Assembly (NCBI GenBank): GCA_001931875.2 | Contig: MSJH02000352.1 | Location: 1 to 29,367 of the forward strand | Origin: Byssochlamys sp. IMV 00236 | Taxonomy: Eukaryota > Ascomycota > Eurotiomycetes > Eurotiales > Thermoascaceae | DNA: 29,367 bases | Direction: 5' to 3' | Part shown: positions 28,781 through 29,367 of the stretch, in pieces | How the letters are laid out: each line of letters opens with the position of its first letter | Numbering within the stretch: the stretch's first letter is position 1 | Notes under the pieces: generated by a model | Databases searched by the model: none | What the model was told of the DNA's origin: nothing | Seen by the model: the letters and a program-made list of their open reading frames with translations, nothing else | Made by a program: the position numbers and the translations under genes

Positions 28781-29367
28781 AAGCTGACAAAGAAGCTACG
28801 CAAACAACAATAAAAGTCATAATGTTATCATTATCTTTTTTGATATATACCGTAATTTTACATTACAGTGATTATTATCCAAACTGCTTCATAATGATGC
28901 ATATGAAGTAATCATTAAGCTGTTGTTTCCTTGGATTATCAGAGACTAAGAAAGGTGCGTCAAATGAATATGAAAGTAATCATTTTATTAAGATTAAAGA
29001 ACAAAAAGTCAAAGTGTGGGAGTAACAAAATGAAGTTTTTATTAGAGTAAGCAATAGTTTGATTTCCAAAGAGAGAGAGTTTTGAGTAAGTAGAGATTTT
29101 TCTTTTGATAGCCAAGCAGGGAGATTTCTTCTTTTTTTCTTTCCATAAGTCCAGAAGGCCACATTATCGCTAGCTTTCAAACCCAAGATGGCTAGAACCA
29201 TAGACTGCATGCCAGAAGACTACAAGGTGTAAACCCTCCATGAAAAAAAAGTACTCAAGTCTCAAATCTCAAATTAAAAGTCAATCTCAAAGCTATACCA
29301 CGGTAAATTCAGCGAAAGAGGCGCTTCAACGTACAAAGAGTGCACTTCTAAGTACCTAGGACGAAGC
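28781..29367. other. Right-end region, no confident gene
   Basis: AT-rich sequence with short frames only. At the edge a 38-codon plus frame begins at the ATG at 29240 (KKYSSLKSQIKSQSQSY) and stops at 29356; it may be the first exon of a gene to the right, but nothing supports this beyond openness. Confidence 0.35.

Noticed and set aside
1..29367. CRISPR arrays, tRNA or rRNA genes
   Set aside because: No regularly spaced direct repeats and no T-loop or cloverleaf sequence could be identified by eye; the gene structure is eukaryotic.

Overview
The window looks like nuclear DNA of an early-diverging filamentous fungus, most likely Mucoromycota (Mucorales-like). The evidence is the low GC content, genes split by many short GT-AG introns (about 40-150 nt) with CTRAY-type branch sites, pyrimidine- or T-rich leaders, a polyphosphate (VTC) gene set, and remains of a Crypton/Ndc10-type recombinase and a LINE. 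No tRNA, rRNA, CRISPR array or bacterial-type operon was seen.

Layout. 1-944 (-): 5' part of a rhodanese plus dual-specificity (MAP kinase) phosphatase gene that runs off the left edge. 1168-1793 (-) and 2245-3213 (-): two unrecognised spliced genes of 171 and 273 aa. 4049-6204 (+): TAPT1/EMP65-family membrane protein with seven exons. 7212-9523 (+): unrecognised 736-aa disordered protein with a more conserved-looking C-terminal part. 9997-19553 (+): three consecutive SPX-VTC-DUF202 genes, here called VTC-A, -B and -C. A 2.6-kb gap between B and C holds a frameshifted pseudogene and two microsatellites. 19815-21052 (+): 395-aa membrane/coiled-coil protein. 21063-22367 (-): THO complex subunit 3. 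23228-24723 (-): GT10 fucosyltransferase. 25441-26606 (+): HNH-domain protein. 26747-28780: degraded mobile-element remains, a LINE 3' end on the minus strand and a Crypton/Ndc10-like recombinase fragment on the plus strand.

Functionally, the centre is a polyphosphate-synthesis locus. VTC-A keeps the polymerase residues expected of a Vtc4-type catalytic subunit, VTC-C has lost some, and VTC-B has lost nearly all, yet all three keep the SPX phosphate/inositol-pyrophosphate sensor signature and the three-helix membrane domain. This fits one catalytic subunit with regulatory pseudoenzyme partners encoded side by side. The other genes are housekeeping functions (mRNA export, ER membrane, glycosylation, MAPK signalling) with no obvious link to it.

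All multi-exon models were built by hand from reading frame, splice-site sequence and family alignment from memory. No database search was run, so splice sites are predictions.
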